From UBA1240 sp045599185 (GTDB lineage Bacteria > Spirochaetota > Spirochaetia > Treponematales > Treponemataceae), in NCBI GenBank assembly GCA_045599185.1, contig JAZRVO010000027.1, positions 1 through 64,000 of the forward strand: 64,000 nt of DNA, read 5' to 3'. Shown piece by piece: positions 26,044-34,195 of the stretch (position 1 is the stretch's first letter; each line of letters begins with the position of its first letter). Both the position numbers and the translations under genes were made by a program. The notes below the pieces were generated by a model. That model had not been told where the DNA came from, searched no databases, and saw only the letters and a program-made list of their open reading frames with translations.

Positions 26044-26171
26044 ACCGAATGTTGAACTTATATTGAATGCCATAAAAACAGCCTTTCGGCAGCTTCTGCC
26101 ACGAAAAAAAGACTTGCGCTGCGCACGGCGTATTTTTTTTCGTGTCCGTACCTGCCTGTGGCTGTTTTTTT
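26044..26171 (+). repeat. Dispersed repeat family A, copy A4
   Basis: Well-conserved copy between trxB and trxA. Arms AAAAACAGCC (26076-26085) and GGCTGTTTTTTT close the element. The inner stem is CCACGAAAAAAAGAC opposite GTATTTTTTTTCGTG, with GCGCTGCGCACGGC between. The left tail (ACCGAATGTTGAACTTATATTGAATG) matches A7. It is used here as the reference copy. Confidence 0.8.
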
Positions 26172-26249
26172 CACATTTAATCAATAACCCTTCGGTTGTT
26201 ATAAAAACTTAAAAATTGAAATTATTAACGCATATAAGCATTTGCCGCA

Positions 26250-27119
26250 TTATTGGTTTTGTGCGTCCAAGTATGTGCAGGCACTGTGGGCTGCAATGTT
26301 GCCTTCGCCTGCGGCCTTTGCGTACTGAAAAGGTTTTCCCGTGCAGTCTCCGCAGGCAAAGCAGCCGGAAATATTGGTCTGCATGTTCCGGTCAACCTTT
26401 ATAAAGCCGTCTTCACATTCCAGCCCGGGCACAAGCACCTGCAAATCTACGGTTTGACGCAAAATAAAAACGCCGTCAGCTGTAATTTCTGCACCAGTGC
26501 AGACAATTTTTTCCGCTTTCAGGCTGCCTTCTATTTTTTCAGCTTTGCCTTCAATTATACGCACGTTTTCTGGCAGTTGAATGCCGTTTTCTTCCGGCGA
26601 AAAATCTGCAACAAGCAGAACTTTTTGTGCAATTTCTGCAAGATACTTGATTTCTTCAGCCGTTTCTTTTCCCTGGGCAATTACGGCAAGGGTTTTTCCC
26701 TTGTAAAAAAAGCCGTCGCAGGTGGCGCAGTAACTTACGCCCCTGCCTAAAAATTCTTTTTCGCCGGGAATGTTTTGGGCAGCATTTACGCCGGTTGAAA
26801 GGATAAGGCTTTTTGCCTGCCAGGGCTGGTTCTGTTTTGTGCCGTTGATAGAAAAATAGTTGCCCATTGCGTAAACCATTTTTGCACAATCGCCGGTTAT
26901 TTCTATCTGCATCTGGTTCAGATGTTCCGTAAAGGCGTTTTTAAGCTGGGTGCCGCTAACGGCAGGCAAGCCGGGATAATTTTGAATTAAATGGGCTTTT
27001 TCAATTTTTGGGCTTAGGGCTTTTGGCCCAATAAACAGAATGTTTTTATTGCGCAGTTTAAGTGTAAGTGCCGCACTAATGCCTGCAGGGCCAGTGCCAA
27101 TAATTGCAACGTCGTACAT
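26250..27119 (-). CDS. trxB: Thioredoxin reductase-like flavoprotein lacking canonical NADPH motifs
   Basis: This 289-residue protein has the FAD-binding GTGPAG (8-13), the redox-active CATC (C131, C134) in SYCATCDGFFY, and the C-terminal FACGDCTGKPFQYAKAAGEG that completes the FAD site. It is about 20 residues shorter than a standard thioredoxin reductase. The NADPH-binding GxGxxA motif is replaced by VIAQGKETAEE, and the HRRxxxR block is absent (LLVADFSPEEN). Reductases of that kind include ferredoxin-dependent flavin-type enzymes (FFTR) of anaerobes. It probably reduces TrxA encoded downstream; the electron donor is uncertain. Confidence 0.85.
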   Translation of the reverse strand: MYDVAIIGTGPAGISAALTLKLRNKNILFIGPKALSPKIEKAHLIQNYPGLPAVSGTQLKNAFTEHLNQMQIEITGDCAKMVYAMGNYFSINGTKQNQPWQAKSLILSTGVNAAQNIPGEKEFLGRGVSYCATCDGFFYKGKTLAVIAQGKETAEEIKYLAEIAQKVLLVADFSPEENGIQLPENVRIIEGKAEKIEGSLKAEKIVCTGAEITADGVFILRQTVDLQVLVPGLECEDGFIKVDRNMQTNISGCFACGDCTGKPFQYAKAAGEGNIAAHSACTYLDAQNQ

Positions 27120-27252
27120 ATAAAAAAAGTACTTGAAAAAGTGGCAAAATGCAAACTTGCGGCAGGCTTGTTACTCATAATGGCAATTTTTTTACCATGT
27201 AAAGTGCCTTTTGCGCCTTAAAAAGCGCCGTTTTTAAAAAAGCTGCTGGCTG

Positions 27253-27281
27253 TTCAAATACCTGCCACTTTGTGATACCAT
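27253..27281 (+). promoter_or_regulatory. Candidate leaderless promoter for the GH5 gene
   Basis: TTCAAA (27253-27258), 17 bp, TACCAT (27276-27281), then 6 nt to the ATG at 27288. There is no Shine-Dalgarno sequence. Both boxes match the consensus at four of six positions. Confidence 0.35.
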
Positions 27282-27287
27282 TGGGCT

Positions 27288-29648
27288 ATGAAACATTTTT
27301 CAGCAAAAGCAGTTTTTAGCAGAACTGCACAGATTTTCGGTTTGTGCTTACTGTGGCTGGGACTTTCCAGCTTTGGCAGTATGGATGATATTTGGGGCGG
27401 CAGTGACCAGCCGAGCGGTACGACTGCTGAACAAAAAGCCTTTATTGATTTTACGGTTAGCAACAAAAGCAATAATGGTGCAAATTATCAAATAAACGTT
27501 AAAAATCAAAGCGGCAAGGCTATAAACGCCTGGTCTTTAACCATTCCGGTTTTAAACGAAAAATACAGCAACGGCAATTTGCCGCAGGTTTGGAACTGCA
27601 TGACTTATTTTTCCTACGGCAATCTGGTCATCAATTCTGACAGTAACAGCGGCACGGTGCAGAACGGCGCAACAAACAGCGTTGCAGGCCTGTGGGCGGT
27701 TACGGATTCGCTTAATTTTGAAAAAGCCTATTTCAACATGGTTTTTGCCGACGGCACAAGCTACACGGCCTATTGTTCTGCACAAAACGCAGCAGGCAGC
27801 GGAACTGGCACGGCAAATTCTAACACCAATACAAATACGCAAAAGCCTGCTGCCCAGACGGTTTTTGTAGATTTTACGCCAAGCAATTACAACGATGTTG
27901 GCCAGAACTATCAGGTTAACGTGGCAAATACGGGCAGCAAAACCGTAAAAAGCTGGGCAGTTTACCTGCCTGTTTTGAACCAGAAATACAACGCAAGCAA
28001 TCTGCCTTCTTTCTGGAACTGTTCTGCAAGCTTTAAGGACGGCTTTGTTGTTTTAGCCAGCAGCAATTACAGCGGCACTGTAAAGAACGGCGAAAAAAAC
28101 AGTCAGGCCGGTTTGTGGGCTTTGCACAAGGGGCTGGATTTTGAAAAGGCAACCTTTATTGCCTATTTTACTGACGGCTCAAATTACAAGGGCACTTGTT
28201 CAGGCCTTACGGCTGCCGGTTCATCGGGCAGCAGCAGTTCTTCGGCTGGTACAAACACCAGCGGAACAAACGCAGGCAGCGGCGTAAAAGCCTTAATGCA
28301 GGTTAGTGCAAGCAACAGCACTGAATGGGGACAGAATTACCAGATAAACGTACAGAACCAGAGCGGAAAAACAATCCGTTCGTGGGTGCTTAACGTGCCC
28401 GTATTGAACGGCAAGTACGGTTCGGGCAATTTGCCTTCCTACTGGAACTGTAGTGCAAGTTTTAGCAACAATACGGTTGTGCTGAAATCTGACGGAAACA
28501 GCGGCAACATTAAAAACGGTTCAGCTTACAAAGATGCAGGCATTTGGGCACTGCACAATGCGCTGGATTTTAGCCGTGCCTACTATCAGCTTACCTTTTC
28601 TGACGGTTCTGCCTATACGGGAAACATTGAAGGTCTTTCTGCTGATTCCGGGGCAACTGGCAGCGGCAGTAACACCACCGGTTCTGCAACCGGCGGCGCT
28701 GTAAGTGCGCAGACAATGCCTGCAATTACCGGCGGTTCGCTTTTGAACCACGGCAAGCTTAACGTTAAAGGTACAAAAATTGTAGACAAAAACGGAAACA
28801 GCTTTATTTTGCGCGGTGTTTCTACCCACGGCATTAACTGGGACTGCGGTGCACCTTTTGTAAACAAGGATGCTTTTAGGGAATTGAGCGATAACTGGGG
28901 CGTAAATGCGGTTCGTTTGGCAATGTACACTGCCGAATACAACGGTTACTGCACTGGCGGCAACAAGGCTGAACTTAAGGCGCTGGTTGAAAAAGGCGTA
29001 AATGCTGCTACGGAACTTGGCATGTACGTAATTATTGACTGGCACATTTTAAGCGATTCTAACCCGAAAACGAACAAGGAAAGCGCAAAAGAATTTTTTG
29101 CCTACATGGCGCAAAAATATGCCGGTTACACCAATGTTCTGTACGAAATTTGCAACGAACCTAACGGCAACACCACGTGGAACGAAATAAAAGCCTACGC
29201 TGAAGAAATAATTCCTGTAATCCGTCAGTACAGCAAGGATGCGATAATTATCGTCGGCACGCCAAACTGGTGTCAGGACGTGGATGTGGCAAGCAAGAAC
29301 CCTATAAAAGGGTACGAAAACATTATGTACAGCGTACACTTTTACGCAGCAACCCACAAAAACTCTTTCCGCAAAAAGGTAAAAACAGCCTTAAATGCAG
29401 GCTTGCCAATTTTCTGCAGCGAATTCGGTTTAAGCCCGGCCAGCGGCGACGGTCAGCTGGATTTTGCTTCGGCAAAAACATGGCTTGATATGTTTGATGC
29501 GGCCGGAATAAGTTATTTCTGCTGGAGTTTTGGCAACAAGGGCGAAAGTTCGGCACTGCTTAAAAACGGCACTAAAAACTGGGCACCGGGCGACAGAAGC
29601 GAAGCCGGAAACTGGATTGTGCAGCAGTACGTGCAGCGCAACAAATAA
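27288..29648 (+). CDS. Secreted GH5 cellulase with three N-terminal CBM2-like modules
   Basis: This 786-residue enzyme has an N-terminal signal sequence (hydrophobic IFGLCLLWLGLSSFG). Three similar modules follow, at about 51-163, 191-304 and 335-446, each with NYQxNV, a Trp-rich core, WNC and a final aromatic strand, resembling cellulose-binding CBM2. They are joined by Ser/Thr/Gly-rich linkers (164-190, 305-334, 447-485). The GH5 (subfamily 2-like) catalytic domain spans about 489-786, with acid/base E624 in CNEP and nucleophile E712 in CSEFG. It hydrolyses beta-1,4-glucan outside the cytoplasm. No anchor or dockerin is seen. It is monocistronic, with a terminator at 29673-29708. Confidence 0.93.
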   Translation: MKHFSAKAVFSRTAQIFGLCLLWLGLSSFGSMDDIWGGSDQPSGTTAEQKAFIDFTVSNKSNNGANYQINVKNQSGKAINAWSLTIPVLNEKYSNGNLPQVWNCMTYFSYGNLVINSDSNSGTVQNGATNSVAGLWAVTDSLNFEKAYFNMVFADGTSYTAYCSAQNAAGSGTGTANSNTNTNTQKPAAQTVFVDFTPSNYNDVGQNYQVNVANTGSKTVKSWAVYLPVLNQKYNASNLPSFWNCSASFKDGFVVLASSNYSGTVKNGEKNSQAGLWALHKGLDFEKATFIAYFTDGSNYKGTCSGLTAAGSSGSSSSSAGTNTSGTNAGSGVKALMQVSASNSTEWGQNYQINVQNQSGKTIRSWVLNVPVLNGKYGSGNLPSYWNCSASFSNNTVVLKSDGNSGNIKNGSAYKDAGIWALHNALDFSRAYYQLTFSDGSAYTGNIEGLSADSGATGSGSNTTGSATGGAVSAQTMPAITGGSLLNHGKLNVKGTKIVDKNGNSFILRGVSTHGINWDCGAPFVNKDAFRELSDNWGVNAVRLAMYTAEYNGYCTGGNKAELKALVEKGVNAATELGMYVIIDWHILSDSNPKTNKESAKEFFAYMAQKYAGYTNVLYEICNEPNGNTTWNEIKAYAEEIIPVIRQYSKDAIIIVGTPNWCQDVDVASKNPIKGYENIMYSVHFYAATHKNSFRKKVKTALNAGLPIFCSEFGLSPASGDGQLDFASAKTWLDMFDAAGISYFCWSFGNKGESSALLKNGTKNWAPGDRSEAGNWIVQQYVQRNK

Positions 29649-29672
29649 GCAGTAAATAAATTGAATCTTTAT

Positions 29673-29708
29673 AACAGCCGGGACAAAAATGTTCCGGCTG
29701 TTTTTTTA
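29673..29708 (+). terminator. Terminator after the GH5 gene
   Basis: AACAGCCGGGAC pairs with GTTCCGGCTGTTTTTTT, 24 bp after the stop codon, with a seven-T run. Confidence 0.82.
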
Positions 29709-29746
29709 TAATTCCTTATCTTACTGTTAGTTGTCTTTATTTACGT

Positions 29747-29841
29747 GTTTGAATAATACTAATTATTACATTTAAATAATTAGTATTATTGCGTTTAAAT
29801 AATATGAATTATTACGTTTTAATAATTAGTATTATTCAAAC
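29747..29841. repeat. 95-bp array of four alternating inverted AT-rich units
   Basis: The ends form a 22-bp perfect inverted repeat (GTTTGAATAATACTAATTAT at the left, its complement ending ATTCAAAC at the right). Inside are two more related units, so AATAATACTAATTATT-like units alternate in orientation four times at about 23-24 bp spacing. It lies between the GH5 terminator and the convergent CmpB-like gene's terminator, in non-coding DNA. Confidence 0.75.
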
Positions 29842-29919
29842 GCAATAATTGCAGCATTAAACGCACAAAGCATGAAAAAAAGTTCTTGAAAGCAAATTTT
29901 TGACAAAAGCATTTTAATT

Positions 29920-29964
29920 GAATACACAAAAGCCCCGGCAAAACACCGGGGCTTTTGTGTATTC
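29920..29964. terminator. Long bidirectional terminator hairpin
   Basis: Perfect 19-bp stem, GAATACACAAAAGCCCCGG (29920-29938) and its complement (29946-29964), with loop CAAAACA. The A- and T-rich flanks on both sides suit convergent transcripts from the GH5 gene and the CmpB-like gene. Confidence 0.8.
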
Positions 29965-30017
29965 AGGCGTTACGCCGTTTTCATGTTTCTTAAAAATTGC
30001 GCTTTGCTATGCAGCCT

Positions 30018-30755
30018 TTATTTTGCTTCGCTGGAAGCCGGGCTGCGCTTTATGAAATCGCCAAAGTTGTCCACAATTCTTTCAAGCGAAATTGAACTGT
30101 GAACGGAAAGGTGCTTTGTATGCAGTTTGTTCTGCAAAAACTGAAAGTTAACCGTTGCCTTGTTGTCAATTTTTTGCGCCTGCCTGCGGATTGTTGCCCC
30201 AAGGTGAAATGCCACGCAGCAGTCCACAATGAAAAGGCCAAAAAGCGTGCCAACAGTAAAGCTGAACCACGGGTGTGCAACAAACCATCCTACAAGTGTT
30301 TGAAACTGTGGAAAAAGAACGAAATAGTAAAAGGCGCTTAAAATTCCCCAGAACGCGGTAAAAAGCGGACATATAAGCCCCTGTATGTTGCCCCACAAAT
30401 TGCTGTAATCCCAAAGGCGAATGTGCATGGTTTTCAAAAAGAAAAAACCGGCAATGTATTCAAGCAGGGTCATAAAAAGCGACATTACAACAAACATAAT
30501 TACGTAGTGGGCAATTCCGCCTTTGTCCAGCCCCAAAAGCCATGCTTCGCCAAGGCTTAAAACGTACAGAACCACTGCGCCAAAACCGTAAAGGGGCAGC
30601 CACGGGCCTGTTAAAAAGCCGGGGTTCTGCCAGTTGTGGTTAGGGTTTTCGCTTGAAAAAAACTTTCTGAAGAAAAATTCAATTACCCAGCCCAAAAGGC
30701 AGCCCGTAAAAAACAGAAACGCAACAATAATGAAAAATTCGTAAAATTTTGCCAT
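30018..30755 (-). CDS. CmpB-family putative ABC transporter permease (membrane protein)
   Basis: This 245-residue protein starts at MAKFYEFF after AGAGG; a longer frame lacks a site. It has five or six membrane segments, and the N-terminal half carries TGCLLGWVIEFFFRKFF and NPGFLTGPWLPLYGFGAVVLY, the hallmarks of the family annotated as putative ABC transporter type IV (PF06541). Further motifs are LLEYIAGFFFLKTMHIRLWDYS and GLICPLFTAFWG. No ABC ATPase gene is adjacent, so the transporter label is doubtful. It sits alone upstream of ackA on the opposite strand. Confidence 0.85.
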   Translation of the reverse strand: MAKFYEFFIIVAFLFFTGCLLGWVIEFFFRKFFSSENPNHNWQNPGFLTGPWLPLYGFGAVVLYVLSLGEAWLLGLDKGGIAHYVIMFVVMSLFMTLLEYIAGFFFLKTMHIRLWDYSNLWGNIQGLICPLFTAFWGILSAFYYFVLFPQFQTLVGWFVAHPWFSFTVGTLFGLFIVDCCVAFHLGATIRRQAQKIDNKATVNFQFLQNKLHTKHLSVHSSISLERIVDNFGDFIKRSPASSEAK

Positions 30756-31024
30756 AAAAACCTCTTCTGCGTAAAAAACAAAAAAACGTCCAAACTTGGC
30801 ATGCATATTACAAAGTTAAACGTTCGTTCTGCATTTTAACAGCTTTCCGCAAAATTGAAAAGTTATTCACTAATTTATTGCTATTGCAGGCTGCAACGGG
30901 CAGGCAATGCGGCGGTTAAAAAAAAGCAAAGTTGAACGGGAAGCAAACCGGGGCTATTTAAAAAAAAGTTTAAAAGGGGTATATTTAGACTACATTTTTA
31001 ATTTTTTCTAATAGAAGGTTTGAT

Positions 31025-32356
31025 ATGGTTATTCTTACCCTTAACTGCGGAAGTTCTTCTGCAAAATACCAGGTTTACGACTGGGACAATAAAGATGTTC
31101 TTGCCAGCGGTGTTGTAGAACGCGTTACACAGGAAGGTTCTGTTATTACTCACAAGGCAAAAGGCAAAGACAAATTTGTAAAAGAAAGCCCATGCCCAAC
31201 TCACAAAGAAGCAATTGAACTTATCATCAACGCAATTACTGACAAAAACGTTGGTGTTATTACTGATATGTCTGTCATCAAGGCTGTCGGTCACCGTGTT
31301 CTGCACGGCGGCGACAAATTTACAAAATCAGTTATCTGTACACCGGAAATCATCGAAACTTTCCGTTCCGTTCAGGATTTGGGACCATTGCACAACCCTG
31401 CAAACATTATGGGTATTGAAGCTGCCCAGAAAGTTCTTCCGGATGTTCCGCACTGCGCCGTAATGGACACTGCATGGCACCAGACAATGCCTGCAACAAG
31501 CTTTATGTACGCCATTCCGCACGAATGGTACGAAAAATATGCAGCTCGCCGCTACGGTTTCCACGGAACTTCTTTCCTTTATACTGCAAAACGTGCTTCG
31601 GTTCTTCTTCACAAAGAACCGAAAGACACAAATGTAATTATTGCCCACATCGGCAACGGTGCTTCTATGTGTGCCGTTAAAAACGGTAAATGTTTTGATA
31701 CTTCAATGGGTATTACACCGCTTGAAGGTTTGGTAATGGGTACACGCACCGGCGACATGGACCCGGCTTTGGCTTTTTATATCATGCGCAAAACCGGCAT
31801 GACACCAGCCGAAATGGATACTGCAATGAACAAAAAGTCTGGTTTGCTTGGCATTACCGGCAAATATACAGACCGCCGCGACGTTGCAAAGGCTGCTGCT
31901 GAAGGCGACGAAAAGGCAAAGCTTGCAATTGAAATGGAATGCTACCGCCTGAAAAAATATTTTGGTTCTTACCTTGCAGCAATGGGCGGTGCTGAAGCAA
32001 TCGTATTTACAGCCGGTGTTGGTGAACACGCTCCGCACATCCGCGCAAAATGTCTCGAAGGTCTGGAAGTATTCGGCATTAAGCTTGACCCTAAAAAGAA
32101 CCAGCTTGCCAACTCTAGCAATGCAGAAACATGCATCAGCGCAGACGATTCTAAAGTAAAAATCTTCGTAATTCCTACAGACGAAGAACTGGTAATGACA
32201 GAAGACGCTTATGCCCTGATGAAAGGCACATACGATGTTCACACAAACTTCAAGTATTCTTTCCAGGATCCTTCTTATGTAAACAAGGCACGTGCAGAAG
32301 GCCTTAAAAAGGAACTTGCAGAAAACCCTGAACTGGCAACAATTCTGGCAAAATAA
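31025..32356 (+). CDS. ackA: Acetate kinase
   Basis: This 443-residue protein starts after AGAAGG. N-terminal VILTLNCGSSSAKYQVYDW holds the phosphate-binding Asn-Cys-Gly-Ser, GHRVLHGGDKF lies near residue 90, RYGFHGTSFLY has the catalytic region, and IAHIGNGASMCAVKNGKC and VFTAGVGEHAPHIR are the remaining acetate-kinase motifs. It makes ATP and acetate from acetyl-phosphate (or the reverse) in the cytoplasm. The C-terminus has about 40 residues beyond the usual end (after DAYALMKGTYD), probably a lineage feature. No pta gene is adjacent. A terminator follows. Confidence 0.97.
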   Translation: MVILTLNCGSSSAKYQVYDWDNKDVLASGVVERVTQEGSVITHKAKGKDKFVKESPCPTHKEAIELIINAITDKNVGVITDMSVIKAVGHRVLHGGDKFTKSVICTPEIIETFRSVQDLGPLHNPANIMGIEAAQKVLPDVPHCAVMDTAWHQTMPATSFMYAIPHEWYEKYAARRYGFHGTSFLYTAKRASVLLHKEPKDTNVIIAHIGNGASMCAVKNGKCFDTSMGITPLEGLVMGTRTGDMDPALAFYIMRKTGMTPAEMDTAMNKKSGLLGITGKYTDRRDVAKAAAEGDEKAKLAIEMECYRLKKYFGSYLAAMGGAEAIVFTAGVGEHAPHIRAKCLEGLEVFGIKLDPKKNQLANSSNAETCISADDSKVKIFVIPTDEELVMTEDAYALMKGTYDVHTNFKYSFQDPSYVNKARAEGLKKELAENPELATILAK

Positions 32357-32384
32357 GTTTTCCTGAATTTTTCCGTTTTATAAT

Positions 32385-32435
32385 AAATGCCCGGCAGATA
32401 CACTTTTTTAGGTTTATTCTGCCGGGTATTTTTTT
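32385..32435 (+). terminator. Terminator after ackA
   Basis: AAATGCCCGGCAGA pairs with TCTGCCGGGTATTTTTTT, 28 bp past the ackA stop codon. Confidence 0.8.
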
Positions 32436-32490
32436 ATCCGCAGTTATTTTGAAATTTGCCTGAAAAATATAAGACGATTTTATGAAAAGC

Positions 32491-32583
32491 AATCGCAGGG
32501 CAGGCATGCACAAGTCTTTTTTTTTCGAGGCAGGGACTGCTCTGCGGTTGTTTCTTTGTAATTTTTTCAAACTGTAAATTCGG
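32491..32583 (-). repeat. Dispersed repeat family A, copy A5 (partial)
   Basis: Reverse-orientation partial copy: AATCGCAGGGCAGGCATGC, then AAGTCTTTTTTTTTCGAGG and GGACTGCTCTGCGGTTG. The CACGAAAAAAA strand of the stem is missing, so only one arm is retained. Lies between ackA and the TRIC-like gene. Confidence 0.62.
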
Positions 32584-32604
32584 GCAGTTTAATTTTGTTA
32601 AATA

Positions 32605-32613
32605 TGTTACAAT
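32605..32613 (+). promoter_or_regulatory. Candidate leaderless promoter (extended -10) for the TRIC-like gene
   Basis: TGTTACAAT: a TGn extended -10 with TACAAT at 32608-32613, exactly 6 nt before the ATG at 32620. There is no Shine-Dalgarno sequence and no good -35 box. Confidence 0.5.
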
Positions 32614-32619
32614 CGTTCC

Positions 32620-33258
32620 ATGAATCTTTACGAACTGGCTATTTTTTTCTTTGAAATTACGGGAACAGTTGCTTTTGCTTCTTCCGGGGCAGTGCTGGCA
32701 ATAAAAAAACGAATGGATTTGTTTGGCGTTTGTACGCTTGGCATTGTTACTGCTGTTGGCGGCGGCCTTTGCCGCGATTTGGTGCTGGGCAATATTCCTC
32801 CCACCATGTTTGTTAAGCCGGTTTATACGCTGGTTGCTGTCGTTACGTCGCTGGTAATTTTCTGCTTTGTGGCAGTTTTTAAGCACCGCATGTCCAGCCA
32901 GCTTTTGTATTTTTACGAAAAAATAATGCAGTTTTTTGACACGGCCGGGCTGGGCATTTTTAGCGTTATGGGCGTAAACACTGCGTACCAGATGGGCTAC
33001 AAAAATATGTTCCTGCTTATTTTTGTTGGCATGCTTACCGGCGTTGGCGGCGGCCTTGTACGCGACCTTTTGGCACAGGAAAAACCTTACATCCTTACAA
33101 AAGACGTGTACGCGGTTGCAAGCATTTTAGGCGCGGCAGTCTGTACCCTGTTTTTAAACAGAACCAACACTCTTTTTGCAATGATTTTGGGGGCTGCGGT
33201 TGTTTGCATTGTGCGTGCGCTGGCCGTACATTTTAAATGGAACCTGCCGATTGCCTGA
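32620..33258 (+). CDS. TRIC-type (UPF0126/YadS) trimeric cation channel protein
   Basis: This 212-residue protein has seven hydrophobic segments in two similar halves, each with a glycine-rich re-entrant motif: GGGLCRDLVLG near residue 47 and GGGLVRDLLA near residue 133. That pattern is the UPF0126 family, distantly related to trimeric intracellular cation channels. It is probably an inner membrane K+ or cation channel; the physiological role in bacteria is not settled. There is no ribosome binding site, and a TGn-TACAAT box ends 6 nt before the ATG. It converges with the DJ-1-like gene. Confidence 0.9.
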   Translation: MNLYELAIFFFEITGTVAFASSGAVLAIKKRMDLFGVCTLGIVTAVGGGLCRDLVLGNIPPTMFVKPVYTLVAVVTSLVIFCFVAVFKHRMSSQLLYFYEKIMQFFDTAGLGIFSVMGVNTAYQMGYKNMFLLIFVGMLTGVGGGLVRDLLAQEKPYILTKDVYAVASILGAAVCTLFLNRTNTLFAMILGAAVVCIVRALAVHFKWNLPIA

Positions 33259-33331
33259 TTTTCCGCCATTGGCAAAAACGCCGTTCCCGGCATGGCAGGA
33301 ACAGGCTTTTTGTTTTTAGCAGAAATGAATG

Positions 33332-33919
33332 TTACCGGGCAATAATGCCGGCACGCAAATCTTCTTTTGCTTTTGTGCCAAACAAAGCTTCTACAATTGT
33401 AAAGGCAAATTCTTCGGCAACGCCTGCACCGCGGGCAGTAATAACCTTGCCGTCGGTAACAACCCTGCCGGTAGAATGTTTTGCACCGGCGATTGCTTCC
33501 TTGTTGTTTTCGCCTGCAAAAGTTTCAATGTCTTTTTCCATTTCAAGATAGCAAGTGTAATTTTTGTTCTTCAAAATGCCGTTTTTGGCAAGAACAACAA
33601 CCGGTGCGGCACAGATTGCACAAATTAAAGTATCTTTCTGGCTTTGTGCCTTTAAAAGTGCGCCTACAAGTTCGCTTGCACCAAGGTTTTTGCTGCCCAA
33701 ACCGCCGCCGGGCACAATTACTGCATCCCAGTCCTTTTCAATAAGCGTTTCGTCCAGCACACAGTCGCTTTGTACGCAAATATTGTGCGAACCTTTTATA
33801 AAATTGCCGCTCAAACCGGCTGTAATCAGTTCTGCACCGGCACGGCGCAAATAGTCAACAGGCGTTAGTGCTTCAATTTCTTCAAACCCTTCAGCAAGCA
33901 AAACTAAAACTTTCTTCAC
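33332..33919 (-). CDS. DJ-1/PfpI family protein
   Basis: This 195-residue protein starts at a GTG with AAGGAAGG just upstream. The sequence VLVLLAEGFEEIEALTP, VIVPGGGLGSK and ICAICAAPVVVLAKNGIL match the DJ-1 / YajL subgroup. The conserved reactive cysteine lies at the nucleophile elbow (C103), with an acidic residue near position 15 that tunes it. Related proteins act as chaperones, in glyoxal detoxification or in redox stress sensing; no single role can be chosen from sequence alone. Confidence 0.93.
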   Translation of the reverse strand: MKKVLVLLAEGFEEIEALTPVDYLRRAGAELITAGLSGNFIKGSHNICVQSDCVLDETLIEKDWDAVIVPGGGLGSKNLGASELVGALLKAQSQKDTLICAICAAPVVVLAKNGILKNKNYTCYLEMEKDIETFAGENNKEAIAGAKHSTGRVVTDGKVITARGAGVAEEFAFTIVEALFGTKAKEDLRAGIIAR

Positions 33920-34160
33920 AATTTCCTTCCTTTCAATTTATAACCTTGCAGGCCGGCCAAACAATTTTAAGCCGCCATGCAGTTTATTTAAAAATAGCAG
34001 AAAAAATGAAATTTAACAAATTGAAAGGTTTCGGTTTTTGAATGAACCGGCTTGTCCTGCGGTTTTAAAAATGCTTAAACGAAAAATGTATGGCCGGGCA
34101 GGGGTGGCAAAAAGCAATTTTGTGCCGATAATGAAAATGGAGAATTGGAAATGATTCCGG

Positions 34161-34189
34161 TTGAACGCCGGAAATTTTAGGAGTATCAT
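34161..34189 (+). promoter_or_regulatory. Candidate leaderless promoter for the double-receiver regulator
   Basis: TTGAAC (34161-34166), 17 bp, TATCAT (34184-34189), then 6 nt to the ATG at 34196, which is therefore the predicted +1. An AGGAG at 34179 lies 12 nt or more from the ATG and overlaps the -10 box, so it is unlikely to serve as a ribosome binding site. Confidence 0.6.
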
Positions 34190-34195
34190 TTATCT

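Noticed and set aside
27120..27150. Possible leaderless promoter for the trxB gene (TTGCAT, 18 bp, TACTTT, 6 nt, ATG)
   Set aside because: The -10 box matches the consensus at only three positions and the spacing is 18; it is too weak to list with the others.
29747..29841. CRISPR array or replication origin
   Set aside because: Units alternate in orientation without spacers, there are no cas or replication genes nearby, and no DnaA-box cluster was recognised.
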